55,498 bases of DNA, from positions 1 to 55,498 of the forward strand of contig JAAVFI010000010.1 in assembly GCA_014800815.1 (NCBI GenBank), read 5' to 3'. This document shows positions 17,971 to 27,616 of this stretch, in pieces. A program made the position numbers and the translations under genes. Positions within the stretch are counted from its first letter, which is position 1, and every line of letters begins with the position of its first letter. The notes below the pieces were generated by a model that saw nothing but the letters and a program-made list of their open reading frames with translations, did no database searches and had not been told where the DNA came from. The DNA is from Bacteroidales bacterium. Lineage in GTDB: Bacteria; Bacteroidota; Bacteroidia; Bacteroidales; Muribaculaceae.

Positions 17971-18780
17971 TTATTTCTTGAAGGGATCGCCTTTCGGGTC
18001 CATGCTTACCACGTAGCGGAAAGCATTGAGCGTAAGGAGATTCTGAGTCGCATCGGTGAACTCGCGGTCGCCGTGACCATAGTTGACATACACCATGCGG
18101 TAGTTCTTGTTGCGCCATACGATAGGGAAGTCGCCGAAGCTGATCACATCCTTGATACCGAGGGGATAGTTCTTGGGAGAAATCGAAGCGAGTATTTCGA
18201 CGTCGGCATTGTCGCGGGGCGAGGGATTCCACTGATACCATTCGCTCTCGGGAGCTACGAAAGAAGCGGGAATATTGTGGGTAACGGGAGTATCGGTCTT
18301 CTCGATATCTACGAGCACGCACTGAGGAGGCCAGTTGTTGCAGTAGAAAGAACCACAGCCGAGGAACTTGTTAAGCCACGGCCATTTGGTGTTACGGTCG
18401 TTGTACGCAGCAGCGTGGAATCCGAGCCAGCCACCGCCGTTCTCCATATATTTCTCGAAGTTGGCGCGGCCCTGAGCGGTCATAGGCGCAGCGTTGATAG
18501 CGATGATTACCGAATAGTTGGTGAGGCTTTCGTATGAATAGCTGTCGAGGTCGGTGGTAGTTTCAAGAATCCAACCGTCGCCGTAGGTGAGGCGGGAGAA
18601 GAAGTCGATAGCCTGGCTTGCAAAGTCGACGTGTGCGGGTTCTGCCGTATCCGAGTAGAACAGAAGGGCTTTGAAACGAGGAGCCCTTGCATAGTTTGCG
18701 GGGTAGGCCGCGTCCTGTGCGGCGCAGCAGAGAGCCGCTGTAAAGCAAAGGAGGGCGATGAGTGTGCGTACTATTTTCAT
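17971..18780 (-). CDS. Secreted ThuA-like domain protein
   Basis: The 269-residue protein has a signal peptide (cleavage near CAAQ, residue 22). A ThuA-like domain of the glutamine-amidotransferase-like fold makes up the rest: RFKALLFYSDTAEPAHVDFA near 35, GGGWLGFHAAAYND near 115, SEWYQWNPSPRDNADVEILAS near 180, and FPIVWRNKNYRMVYVNYGHG near 220. ThuA proteins accompany trehalose and other sugar loci; their reaction is not settled. It is last in the PUL, with its start overlapping the GH9 stop by 4 bp. A related domain is fused to the GH18 protein in the same locus, so the two probably act on the same glycan. Confidence 0.87.
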   Translation of the reverse strand: MKIVRTLIALLCFTAALCCAAQDAAYPANYARAPRFKALLFYSDTAEPAHVDFASQAIDFFSRLTYGDGWILETTTDLDSYSYESLTNYSVIIAINAAPMTAQGRANFEKYMENGGGWLGFHAAAYNDRNTKWPWLNKFLGCGSFYCNNWPPQCVLVDIEKTDTPVTHNIPASFVAPESEWYQWNPSPRDNADVEILASISPKNYPLGIKDVISFGDFPIVWRNKNYRMVYVNYGHGDREFTDATQNLLTLNAFRYVVSMDPKGDPFKK

Positions 18781-21227
18781 GATAAAGTATTATAAAGTTC
18801 TGTTTCAGCGACCAAAGATAGCCACTTTCCGGCAGAAGTGAGCCACACTTCCTTGTAGCAGGCATTATTTATCTGAGGCCAGTAGGGCTCGTCGGTGTCG
18901 GCAATGGAGCGGATGCCCACCGGCATAGCGCCTGTGATACGGCCCGACGAGAAATTGTTAAGTTCGGGATAGCGGTGTCCTTCGCCGTAGATAAGCGACT
19001 GAGCGAAAGGATTTTTACCGGCGGTCCAGTAGAGCTGCTCTCGAGCTATGTCGAGGAGCTCGGCATCGTGGAGATAGCGTGCACAGAGAGCGGCTGATTT
19101 GCCCATTGAAGTGTGCACGGCGAGATTGCCGTTGAAGATATTGAACCACACGGGGAAACGCTTCACGAAATAACCCGGAGCTACCTGCACGCCCTTGGAG
19201 GCCTGCGACTTGAATTGCTCGGGTGCATTGGACGGCGGGAACAGGTGCAGCGCGTAGAAAGCCTCGGTGTCGTCGGGCTCAGCGTCGCTGAATATACCCG
19301 CAGGGAGCATTCCGTAAGGGGCTGTGTAGGCCATGAGGGCCTTGAGATATCCTGCATAGTCCTCTACCGCCTGATGCCATGCAGCCTTTGAGGGATGTTC
19401 GGGCTGAGTGCGGCAGAGAGCGATGAGAGCCTCCATGAAGAGCTGTTCGCGCGACTGGTGGATGTAGTGCACGGGTGTTTTCTTCGAGGGATTGCGGTAG
19501 AAGAAACCTTTGATGCCGCAGTCGCCGGGAGCTTCGTCGCAGCGGCTTGCGAGAACGTATTCGGCATATCGTGCCGCGTCGGCGGCGTAGGCTTCGCGGC
19601 CTGTGAGGTCGAAGAGCATCGAGGCTGCCCATGAGGCGGTGGCCATGTGCTGACTCTCGCCCGTGCAGTAGGTGTGCTCGTAGGGGTTGATCCAACCACC
19701 GAACCCGTCGGCTTCGAAGCGTCGGCAGGCGAAGGCGTAGTCTTCTTCGGCAACGGTGGCGAGGTAAGACGCCAGCATGGGGTCGTTGTCGAGCGCCTTT
19801 GAAGCGTAGGCCTCGTAGGCGGCGTAGAGGAAGTTGTCGTAGGCGACATCCTGCACACGTACGGTAGAAATATCGTCGTGTGAGCCATGGATGCCGTCCT
19901 GCCATATAAGCAAACCGACGCTGCTGGCATGGAAACCGTCGCCGAAGCGGTTGCGAAGCACGAATTCAATTCCCCATAGTGCCTCTTCGCGGAGTCTCGC
20001 TGCCAGCAGCGGGTTGCTTTTCTTTTTTGCGCAACTGAGTTCGAGCAGAGCATGAGCCACGTCGGCGGTCTGCAGAGTCTGTTGCGAGAGGTCGCCGGCA
20101 TCGTGCCAGCCACCGTTGTATGCTCGTTTCAGTCCGTTGTGCTCACTCATAAGGTCGTCGTGACAGAGAGAGTGAACGCCCGGAACGGGATAGCCGCAAC
20201 GCTGGCAGAAGATGAAGTTGAGCACCTTCCAGCACGAGCCGTCCCAGAGCTCCTCTCCTCCGATGTGGAATGGAGCGGATGCTATACCTGCGGCTTCTAT
20301 ACGATAGTCGCCCGCCTTGCGGAGTTTTGTGAAATCAATTATGCCGAAACGGCCTATACTTGTGGTCTGCGCTCCAACCTTGCCTTTGAAAGCCTTGTGC
20401 CCCGAGGCAGTATCCACTACCGTGAAGGGAGTGCCCTCGGGGAGTGTGGAGAGTGAGACGATTGCTGATTTGGCACCGTCGGCGGCATAACCGCTCATGG
20501 AGTGGATGATATGGCCGTCGGCAGGCTGCCAACCCGAAACTTTTTCGGTAGCGGGCACACGCTGTGCCTCGACACTGAGCACGCGGAATGCTGCAGTATC
20601 GGAGGTAGTCATATCGCGTCCGTTTATTGAAAATGAGAGTGAGATTGTCTCTATAGCGTCGCGTCGGAAATCGCCGATTTCGAGGAAACAGCGGTTCACG
20701 CGGTTATTGTCAAGAATAATGAGATGAGCACCCGTGGGTTCGTTGTAGCCCGGAGCGCGGCTGCCTTTGGCATTGCTGAAAGACAGATTGAGAGTGACTG
20801 CCCTATTGCCCGGACAGCGGGGTTCGATGTCGATTTCGAATCGGTTGTATTCGTCGAGTGAGAGTTGAGGAAGAGCGAGAGTGGCTACGGCGTGGCCGTA
20901 GAGTGCATAGTCGGGGTCGTCGGGCGAACCTTTTGCCCTGCGGCCGTCGGTATTGACAGGAACGGTGAGAACGGGTGTGGTGCCGTACCATACTATCGAG
21001 CCCTCGCCTGTATGATGCCAGTCGCCGGGCTGATTGCTGCTGTGGAGCGAGCGAACCGCAACAACTTCTTTGGCAAGAGCCTCAGCTTCGAGCGAACGCT
21101 CTGTAGCGGGTGCGAGAGGTGCATGGAGGTATCCGGTCTCGACGAGCATGCTGTCGAGATTTGCTGCTGCCGCGCAGGCTGTTACTGCGATGCCGGCTGC
21201 TATAGCTATGTATCTGAGGCGGTCCAA
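18777..21227 (-). CDS. GH9 glycoside hydrolase with N-terminal accessory domain
   Basis: The 816-residue secreted protein has a signal peptide (near 1-22). A beta-rich accessory region follows (about 60-230), then the CelD_N immunoglobulin-like domain (about 245-330), and a GH9 (alpha/alpha)6 barrel. The nucleophile-activating aspartates lie in GGWHDAGD near 372. A GKNPFAQSLIYGEG motif lies near 743, and the likely acid Glu is in CYKEVWLTSAGKWL near 792. GH9 is best known for cellulases, but also includes exo-beta-glucosaminidases in chitin pathways. In this locus (GH18, NagB, ROK kinase) the latter is the more likely activity, by inference. It overlaps the ThuA-like gene by 4 bp; a hairpin separates it from the gene upstream. 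Confidence 0.92.
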   Translation of the reverse strand: MDRLRYIAIAAGIAVTACAAAANLDSMLVETGYLHAPLAPATERSLEAEALAKEVVAVRSLHSSNQPGDWHHTGEGSIVWYGTTPVLTVPVNTDGRRAKGSPDDPDYALYGHAVATLALPQLSLDEYNRFEIDIEPRCPGNRAVTLNLSFSNAKGSRAPGYNEPTGAHLIILDNNRVNRCFLEIGDFRRDAIETISLSFSINGRDMTTSDTAAFRVLSVEAQRVPATEKVSGWQPADGHIIHSMSGYAADGAKSAIVSLSTLPEGTPFTVVDTASGHKAFKGKVGAQTTSIGRFGIIDFTKLRKAGDYRIEAAGIASAPFHIGGEELWDGSCWKVLNFIFCQRCGYPVPGVHSLCHDDLMSEHNGLKRAYNGGWHDAGDLSQQTLQTADVAHALLELSCAKKKSNPLLAARLREEALWGIEFVLRNRFGDGFHASSVGLLIWQDGIHGSHDDISTVRVQDVAYDNFLYAAYEAYASKALDNDPMLASYLATVAEEDYAFACRRFEADGFGGWINPYEHTYCTGESQHMATASWAASMLFDLTGREAYAADAARYAEYVLASRCDEAPGDCGIKGFFYRNPSKKTPVHYIHQSREQLFMEALIALCRTQPEHPSKAAWHQAVEDYAGYLKALMAYTAPYGMLPAGIFSDAEPDDTEAFYALHLFPPSNAPEQFKSQASKGVQVAPGYFVKRFPVWFNIFNGNLAVHTSMGKSAALCARYLHDAELLDIAREQLYWTAGKNPFAQSLIYGEGHRYPELNNFSSGRITGAMPVGIRSIADTDEPYWPQINNACYKEVWLTSAGKWLSLVAETELYNTLS

Positions 21228-21255
21228 AATATGCTTAATGCGATTCGATTATTAG

Positions 21256-21302
21256 TAAAAAATTTTGCCTCCGGGCTCCGAGACCGAAGTCCGGAGGCAA
21301 AA
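21256..21302 (-). terminator. Terminator/attenuator between the glycan-binding and GH9 genes
   Basis: On the minus strand a perfect 12-bp stem (21291-21302 with 21263-21274) precedes a run of T (21256-21262). It follows the stop of the putative surface glycan-binding gene by about 35 nt. No clear promoter is seen before the GH9 gene, so partial read-through could set lower expression of the enzymes than of SusCD. Confidence 0.8.
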
Positions 21303-21337
21303 TTGCACAAACCTTATGTATCTAACTTATGAAAAAA

Positions 21338-22273
21338 TTAGTTCTTAGCTGTGAATGTCCAGTGAGTAGAAGATATACCCCAGCTGTCGTCGCAGATGAT
21401 GTGTGCACCACCGCCACCGGGAGCGATGAGGATGAGGTGCTCGGAGTCGAGCATGGCAACGTCGAAGTATGCCACGGGGATATCAAGGTACCAGCTGTAC
21501 ATGCCATCGGTAATCTGGTGAGGCAGGGGCACATCGAGTTTGAGCTGACCTACCCAGCCGAGAGCTGCCTTTTCGGGAGTGGTATAAGACTGGAGCGAGA
21601 AAGTACCGGTCTTTTCGGTGCCGTCGCTGTAGTGAACGGTTACGTTGGGACCGCCATCGAGGTCGAACTTCACGAATTCGTCCATAGTAACGAGCTGACC
21701 TGTCCATTCGTCTTCCTGACCGATGCCGTAGCATACCCAGTTGGGACCTGTCGCAGACCAACCGTAGCCACCGCCACCGACGCAACCCCAAGAGCCGTCG
21801 ATATAGCCGCCGCCTTCACCGTCGGCCCACCAGCCCCAGGTACGACCTTCGGCAGTACCGGCTGTGAGAGCTTCCATGAGTGGATCGATAGGAGTGTCGA
21901 TGTCGTCGACACGGACGGGAATCTCAACGGGAACGAAAGCGCCGTCGTAGAGCATAGTGGCTGTAAAGGTGAGGTCGCCTGCGAAGGGTACCACCACTTC
22001 GGCGCAGTTGTCTTCGCCGCAGTTGAGCATGAGGGTACCTACCATGTAGTCGAGGCGGCAGGCATAACCCGAATTGTTGTACACTTTGATTTTGTTGGAG
22101 TGATTGGAGCCGTTGTCGTAGGAGAATGCTGCGGCAAACTTCTGAGCGACCTGCTCTTTATCTACTCCGATACCTGAGAAGGCATCGTGATCGTCGCCTA
22201 CCTGTGTGTGGATACAGGAGCTGAGACCAAGCGCTGCGGCAACGCCGAGGCTTAAGATATATCTTGTTTTCAT
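21338..22273 (-). CDS. Putative surface glycan-binding lipoprotein
   Basis: The 311-residue protein has a lipobox (LSSC, Cys20). It follows SusD, the position where SusE/SusF-like surface glycan-binding proteins are found, which is the main reason for the call. Residues 40-125 look like an Ig-type beta domain. Residues 143-180 are strikingly rich in Trp and Gly (TWGWWADGEGGGYIDGSWG and onward), which could form an aromatic binding platform. The rest is beta-rich and ends SSTHWTFTAKN. It has no catalytic motif that I recognise. I do not recognise a named family. Confidence 0.72.
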   Translation of the reverse strand: MKTRYILSLGVAAALGLSSCIHTQVGDDHDAFSGIGVDKEQVAQKFAAAFSYDNGSNHSNKIKVYNNSGYACRLDYMVGTLMLNCGEDNCAEVVVPFAGDLTFTATMLYDGAFVPVEIPVRVDDIDTPIDPLMEALTAGTAEGRTWGWWADGEGGGYIDGSWGCVGGGGYGWSATGPNWVCYGIGQEDEWTGQLVTMDEFVKFDLDGGPNVTVHYSDGTEKTGTFSLQSYTTPEKAALGWVGQLKLDVPLPHQITDGMYSWYLDIPVAYFDVAMLDSEHLILIAPGGGGAHIICDDSWGISSTHWTFTAKN

Positions 22274-22300
22274 TGCATTGAACGATTTAGAGGCGTTTGA

Positions 22301-24094
22301 TTAATACGGACCTGAGTAGTTGCCTTCGGATGTGCTCCAACCGGGGTTCTGCTTGAGCACGCCTTCCGACTTCTGGATTTCCTCGTCGGGAATGGGGAGG
22401 AGGCCCTTGGTCTCGGGACGGTAGGGAACGGAGATTGTGCGGAGGCTGCCGTCGCAGTAGCATTCTACGTTAGTGCGGTGCTCGTCGATGAGGTTGAGGA
22501 GGCCCCAACGCTTGAGGTCGAAGAAGCGGTGACCTTCGAAGGCGAGCTCCCAACGGCGTTCGTTACGGAGGTTTTCGTCGCTGTAGCCTACGGGGTCGAG
22601 ACCTACACGTGCACGTACCTTGTTGATACCTGTTGCAGTACCGGTGAGCTCTGAGTGCATGAGGAGAACGTCGGCAAAGCGGATAGCGAATTCATCCATG
22701 AAGTTGCAAGACATGTAGTCGTTGTCGGAAGCGTAGATACCGGGGTAGCAGTACCAGTAGAGAGCGAGAGCGCCCTGCATATCTTCCTTGCCGGTGAATG
22801 CCACTTCGTTGGTGCGCACGTTTACGGCGATATACTTCTTGTTGAACATGTGGGTGTCTTCTACCTGGTGACCACCGTTGTCGTGGTAGTTCATGCCCTC
22901 GGCAGGATCGTCGACGTTGAGAATCGAAGCTTTCTTGCGGGGGTCGGCAGAGGGCCATGTCTGGTAGATGTTGGGGGTAACTGTACCACCGCCCCAGCCC
23001 TGGCCGAAGGGATATACACCACCCCAGCCGTCGCCGTCGCTGTTGGGATTATCTGCATCCTGATAGCGGAGGCTGAAGAAGAGGACAGTGAGGTTACGGG
23101 CGTAGTACTGCTGACCCCAAGCGTGCTTGTGAGCGAAGATTACTTCGGGGTTGTCGCGGTAGCCTGCGGTGCGCTCTTCGCCGTCGTTGAGGCGCCAGCC
23201 CTGCCAGCCTGCGCAGTCTCCGAGCCAGCTGTAGCCTTCCTGCTTGTTGAGCCAGTAGTCACCGGCAGCGGTGAAGGCCCAGAGTTCTGCGAAGGTGGGA
23301 GCGAGGTCGTGACCGGAGTTGTTGATACAATCCTCGGTGTATTTAATTACGTCAGCTTTAGTGAGAGTTGAACCGTCGGGGAGAGTTACTTCCGATTTGC
23401 CGTAGGTACCGGTGTAGTAGAGGAAGAGACGGGCGAGCATAGCTTCGGCAGCCCAACGGGTAGCGTGGCCGTCGTTACCTACGCCATTGAGGGCGGCGTG
23501 AGGATTGGCGGGGAGGAGGGTTGCAGCCTGGATGAAGTCGTATGCGATCTGACCGAAAGCTTCGTCTACGGGAGCCTGGGGAAGATTTGCGGGCTCGGGC
23601 GAGAGGGGCATGGGCACGTTCTCGAAGAAGCGTACGAGATCGTAGTAGTAGTATGCACGCATGAAGTGAGCTTCGCCCATTACGCGGTTGCGGGTTTCTT
23701 CGTTGCCCTCCCAGTTGATGAGGTTTTCTACAGAGAGAAGATAGTTGGCACGGTAGATACCCTGATACATACGACCCCAGAAGCCGGAGTACATATTATC
23801 GTTGGTCTTCTTGAAGTTTGCGATAGACTGTGCGAGTGCGTCGTCTTTACCTGCAGCACCGAAGCGCTCGTCGCTGAGGAGCTCTGCGACGAAGAGGGGG
23901 TTGTTCTGAGGAGCGTCGCAGTCGCCCATAACGGGACGGTAGATACCGGTGACGATTTCTTCGGCGTCCTTTATGGTAGAGGGGAAGTTCGAGGAGTCCT
24001 TCGACGTGAGGTTGTCGGTGTCGAGGAAGCTCTCGGCGCAGCCGGTGAGCATGATAGCTGCAGTGGCTCCGCAAAGTATCTGTTTGATTTTCAT
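22301..24094 (-). CDS. SusD/RagB-family nutrient-binding lipoprotein
   Basis: The 597-residue outer-membrane lipoprotein (lipobox LTGC, Cys19) forms the lid over its SusC partner and captures glycan. Features are the N-terminal SusD region (AESFLDTDNLTSKDSSNFPS), TPR-like helices (MGEAHFMRAYYYYDLVRFFENVPM, here split by family insertions), and the characteristic C-terminal section RNERRWELAFEGHRFFDLKR ending with a LLPIPDEEIQ motif. It starts 18 bp after the SusC stop. Length and motifs are normal. The nearby NagB, ROK kinase and GH18 genes suggest an amino-sugar ligand, which is inference. Confidence 0.96.
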   Translation of the reverse strand: MKIKQILCGATAAIMLTGCAESFLDTDNLTSKDSSNFPSTIKDAEEIVTGIYRPVMGDCDAPQNNPLFVAELLSDERFGAAGKDDALAQSIANFKKTNDNMYSGFWGRMYQGIYRANYLLSVENLINWEGNEETRNRVMGEAHFMRAYYYYDLVRFFENVPMPLSPEPANLPQAPVDEAFGQIAYDFIQAATLLPANPHAALNGVGNDGHATRWAAEAMLARLFLYYTGTYGKSEVTLPDGSTLTKADVIKYTEDCINNSGHDLAPTFAELWAFTAAGDYWLNKQEGYSWLGDCAGWQGWRLNDGEERTAGYRDNPEVIFAHKHAWGQQYYARNLTVLFFSLRYQDADNPNSDGDGWGGVYPFGQGWGGGTVTPNIYQTWPSADPRKKASILNVDDPAEGMNYHDNGGHQVEDTHMFNKKYIAVNVRTNEVAFTGKEDMQGALALYWYCYPGIYASDNDYMSCNFMDEFAIRFADVLLMHSELTGTATGINKVRARVGLDPVGYSDENLRNERRWELAFEGHRFFDLKRWGLLNLIDEHRTNVECYCDGSLRTISVPYRPETKGLLPIPDEEIQKSEGVLKQNPGWSTSEGNYSGPY

Positions 24095-24112
24095 AATCGT
24101 CGTGACTGATGT

Positions 24113-27100
24113 TTAGAATTTAAGGTTGACACCAACGAGGAATGTACGGCTTGCAGGATAGAAGCCCTGGTCAACACCCTGTACCCAGGATGTGCCGCCC
24201 CAGTTACCGTCGGTACCGATTTCGGGGTCGAAGCCCTTGTATTTGGTGATAGTGCAGATGTTGTTTGCGCTCACGTAGAGACGAACCTGAGAGAGAGGCA
24301 TCTTGGGGAAGAGGCTCTTGAAGTCGTAGCCGAGAGTAATGGTCTGAAGACGGAAGTAGTCGGCGTTGTCTACGAAGATGTCGCTGATGTAGCTCCAGTT
24401 GGTGCTTGAAGTTGTAGCGGGCTTGGGATAGCGGTTAGATGTACCTTCGCCGTGCCAGAGCTGAGAAGCGAGGTTGTAGGTCCAGTTGTCGAAGCCTGAG
24501 CTGTTGTGGTCGCGGTAGCAGTTTGCTATCTGCTGGCCGAAAGCGCCGTAGCCGTTGACGCTGAGGTCGAAGCCTTTGAAGAAGAACTGGAGGTTGATAC
24601 CGAGAGTTACGTCGGGATGAGGATCACCGATGTTCATCTTATCGTTGTCAGAAATCTGGCCGTCGCCGTCGCGGTCGAAGAAGATCACGTCGCCGGGGGT
24701 AGCCATAGGCATAATCTTGTTGCCGTCAGCGTTTACGTAAGAGTCGATCTGCTCCTGGTTCTGGAATACGCCGAGAGTCTTGTAGCCGTAGAAGTAGCCG
24801 ATAGGTTCGCCCACCTGGATACGAGAGATGTAGCCTGAGTTCTGTAGTACAGCGTCGCCGGGGCCGTTGATGCTGCCCGAGTCGTTGGCGAGGCGGGTTA
24901 CCTTATTCTTGTTGTAAGCCATGTTTGCGCCTACGTTGTAGCTGAAGTCGCCTACCTTGTCGTGCCATGTGAGGCCGAGTTCGACACCCTGGTTGAGCAC
25001 GTCGCCACCGTTGATTGTGGGAGCGCCTGTACCGTAAGAAGCGAGGATAGGAGCATTTACGAGCCAGTCTTTAGTGGTCTTGCGATACCAGTCGAAGTTG
25101 AAACCGAGACGGTTGTGGAGGAAGTTTGCGTCAACACCTACGTCCCACTGGTCCGAACGTTCCCAAGAGAGGTCGGGGTTGGCAATCTTGTTGGGATAAG
25201 AACCGATTACTTTACCTACCTTATCGTCGCCGAAGAAGTAGTCGGCACCGCCGATAGCGATAGTAGCGAGGTACTGGAAGTTTGCGATGTTGCAGTTACC
25301 GTTCTGACCCCAGCTTGCGCGGAGCTTGAGCTGATTGAGCCAGTCGCGAGAGCTTTCCATGAAGCTTTCCTGGTCGATGTTCCAACCGGCAGAGAATGCG
25401 GGGAAGTAACCCCAGCGATGACCGCGAGCGAAGTTTGAAGAACCGTCGCCACGGAGAGAAGCGGTAGCCATGTACTTGCCGTCGTAGTCGTAGTTGATAC
25501 GGCCGAAGTAAGAGTTGATAGCACCTTTGCCGCTGGGCCAGCCGCCTACACCCCAGGCAGCACCTTCGTAGTCAGTTGCGAGCGAAGTACCGTTGCCTAT
25601 GTATGCGTGGAGCCAGTCGCCGAAAGTATTGTCTTTGCGAGAAGCAGAGACGCCTTCGCCGTAACCCCATTTTTCGGCAGACATACCGAGGAGGGCTGTT
25701 ACGTTGTTTTTCTCAACTGAGAAGCTGTACTGGATAGTGTTCTCCCACGACCAGGCGAAGTCGTTGCTTGAGCTCTGGTTAATATTGTCGGTAGAAGCAG
25801 AGCCGAATACGCCGTCGTTGTAGGGGATAGAGTAGCTGCGTGATGTGCCGCCGTAGTAGCCGAAACCGAAGTTTGTGCGGAGGATAAGGCGGTCGATGGG
25901 TTCGAGCTGGAGGTAGAAGTTACCGCGGGCGGTATAGCTCTTGTAGTTGTTCTGGTCGGCACCGCCGCGAGTAGCCTGGCGAACGGGGTTGGCCTGAGAG
26001 TCGTTGAGCCAGCTTGCGCCGGGAGTGAGATTGCCGTCCTCGTCCATGAGGGGCATGAGGGGAGAAGCCTTGAGAGCTGTACGCACGGTATTGCTCCATG
26101 CACCACCGGTGCTGATAGCGTCGAGACCGTCCTTGTTGGTGTAGTTGAGAAGGAGGTTCTGGCCGAACTTGAGCACGTTGCGTTCTTTGTAGCGAACGAG
26201 GTTCCAGTCAGAGTTGATGCGTGCTGTGAGGCGGCTGAACTTTGAGTTGAGGTAGTCGCGGAGCATCACACCTTCCTGCTCGGTATAGCCGAGGCTGATA
26301 GAGTATGTACCCATCTGCGAACCGCCGGAAACACCGAAGTTGTAGCTCTGCTGGGGAGCGTCCTTACCCATCATTTCGCCGAGCCAGTCGGTGCCCTGCC
26401 AACCTTCCTGTACGCGCTGCCATACGTTGGCGGGCACGGTAGCAGACCAGTCGAGAGGAGCGTTGCCTTCGTACATACGTGCGATATCGTAGATGTACAT
26501 GTACTCCTGAGCGTTGAGCATCTGAGGACGGCTTGCAATATTCTGCCAACCTACATAAGCGTCGAAGGTGATGTTTGTACGACCTGCGTCCCCGTGCTTG
26601 GTGGTAACGAGGATAACACCGTTTGCTGCACGTGCACCGTAGATAGCGGTAGAAGCAGCATCCTTGAGAACGTCGAGCGACTCGATATCGTTGGGGTTAA
26701 GTGCATTGAGGTTGTCCATTGTGCCTACGAGACCGTCGATAACCACGATAGGGTTGGTATCGCCGTTGGTACCGACACCGCGGATATTCACCTTAAAGCC
26801 TGAGTCGGGCTTACCACCCTTGGCCATAATGTTTACACCGGGGGTCTGACCCTGGAGAGCGCCGATAGGGCTCACGGTGTTACGGGCAGCAACGTCGTCG
26901 CCCTTCACCTGAGTGGTAGCACCGGTGACGAGTTTCTTCTTCTGCACACCGTAGCCGATAGCAACCACTTCGTCGAGCATAGTGGAGTTTTCCTCCAAAA
27001 CGATGCGGACATTGTTTTCACCTGCTTTTACTGTGTAGGTGCGGGTTTCATATCCCACATAAGAAATGGTGAGTTTGGCACCCGGATTTACCTTAATAGT

Positions 27101-27283
27101 AAATTTACCGTCAAGGTCTGTTACGGCGCCCGCGCGAGCTTCACCGCTACCGGTAGCCACACTTGCGCCAACCAGTGGTTCGTCCGAAGGATCGACTACG
27201 ATACCACTAAATGAAATCTGCTGCGCCCTCAGCGATACCATGCAGAGAAACGCGCAAATCAGCAATGTGATTTTCAATTTCAT
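24113..27283 (-). CDS. SusC/RagA-family TonB-dependent glycan transporter
   Basis: The 1056-residue outer-membrane transporter has a signal peptide (about 1-20). A carboxypeptidase-regulatory-like domain follows (FSGIVVDPSDEPLVGASVAT onward, 24-110), then the TonB plug (EVVAIGYGVQKKKLVTGATT near 106, the IYGARAANGVILVTTK motif near 217), and a 22-strand barrel ending in a typical aromatic strand (FLVGVNLKF). There is no STN domain, so it is not predicted to signal through an anti-sigma factor. Control more likely comes from the hybrid sensor in the same locus. It pairs with SusD 18 bp downstream; a -7 box lies about 45 bp upstream. Confidence 0.97.
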   Translation of the reverse strand: MKLKITLLICAFLCMVSLRAQQISFSGIVVDPSDEPLVGASVATGSGEARAGAVTDLDGKFTIKVNPGAKLTISYVGYETRTYTVKAGENNVRIVLEENSTMLDEVVAIGYGVQKKKLVTGATTQVKGDDVAARNTVSPIGALQGQTPGVNIMAKGGKPDSGFKVNIRGVGTNGDTNPIVVIDGLVGTMDNLNALNPNDIESLDVLKDAASTAIYGARAANGVILVTTKHGDAGRTNITFDAYVGWQNIASRPQMLNAQEYMYIYDIARMYEGNAPLDWSATVPANVWQRVQEGWQGTDWLGEMMGKDAPQQSYNFGVSGGSQMGTYSISLGYTEQEGVMLRDYLNSKFSRLTARINSDWNLVRYKERNVLKFGQNLLLNYTNKDGLDAISTGGAWSNTVRTALKASPLMPLMDEDGNLTPGASWLNDSQANPVRQATRGGADQNNYKSYTARGNFYLQLEPIDRLILRTNFGFGYYGGTSRSYSIPYNDGVFGSASTDNINQSSSNDFAWSWENTIQYSFSVEKNNVTALLGMSAEKWGYGEGVSASRKDNTFGDWLHAYIGNGTSLATDYEGAAWGVGGWPSGKGAINSYFGRINYDYDGKYMATASLRGDGSSNFARGHRWGYFPAFSAGWNIDQESFMESSRDWLNQLKLRASWGQNGNCNIANFQYLATIAIGGADYFFGDDKVGKVIGSYPNKIANPDLSWERSDQWDVGVDANFLHNRLGFNFDWYRKTTKDWLVNAPILASYGTGAPTINGGDVLNQGVELGLTWHDKVGDFSYNVGANMAYNKNKVTRLANDSGSINGPGDAVLQNSGYISRIQVGEPIGYFYGYKTLGVFQNQEQIDSYVNADGNKIMPMATPGDVIFFDRDGDGQISDNDKMNIGDPHPDVTLGINLQFFFKGFDLSVNGYGAFGQQIANCYRDHNSSGFDNWTYNLASQLWHGEGTSNRYPKPATTSSTNWSYISDIFVDNADYFRLQTITLGYDFKSLFPKMPLSQVRLYVSANNICTITKYKGFDPEIGTDGNWGGTSWVQGVDQGFYPASRTFLVGVNLKF

Positions 27284-27327
27284 GAGATTAGTTTTCAGGT
27301 TAATAATTTATGTTGGTTTACCTGACG

Positions 27328-27335
27328 CAAAATTA
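27328..27335 (-). promoter_or_regulatory. -7 box of the susCD promoter
   Basis: TAATTTTG on the minus strand matches TAnnTTTG, about 45 bp before the SusC start. No good -33 TTTG is seen at the expected distance, which fits a promoter that needs an activator such as the hybrid sensor/AraC regulator of the locus. The rest of 27284-27616 holds only this box and the hairpin at 27484-27511. Confidence 0.5.
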
Positions 27336-27483
27336 GAGAACAGCGTCCGTGTCGGGGTTTAAAATTTGTCAAAATAGGTTCAAAAATTAGAACAGACAAT
27401 TTTTAAACCCTACTAGCCCTCAGTGCATTAACTATTCAACCTCCAAATATTAACATAAAAGTATCCCTCCGTATCAAAACTAT

Positions 27484-27511
27484 CGGGGAGCTGCCTCACG
27501 ACAGCTCCCCG
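27484..27511 (-). terminator. Terminator hairpin after the GH18 gene
   Basis: CGGGGAGCTG (27484-27493) and CAGCTCCCCG (27502-27511) form a perfect 10-bp stem with an 8-nt loop. On the minus strand it is followed by ATAGTTTTGATA. It is about 105 nt past the GH18 gene stop and separates the nag-type operon from susCD. The T-run is short, so efficiency is uncertain. Confidence 0.65.
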
Positions 27512-27616
27512 CATTCACAAACCTTACCTTTCCGATATAAGAGCATATAACATTTACAATGGTATATACTCCGAAATTTCGGATACTCTTATTAGAAAAA
27601 CCTCAATCAAATATTA

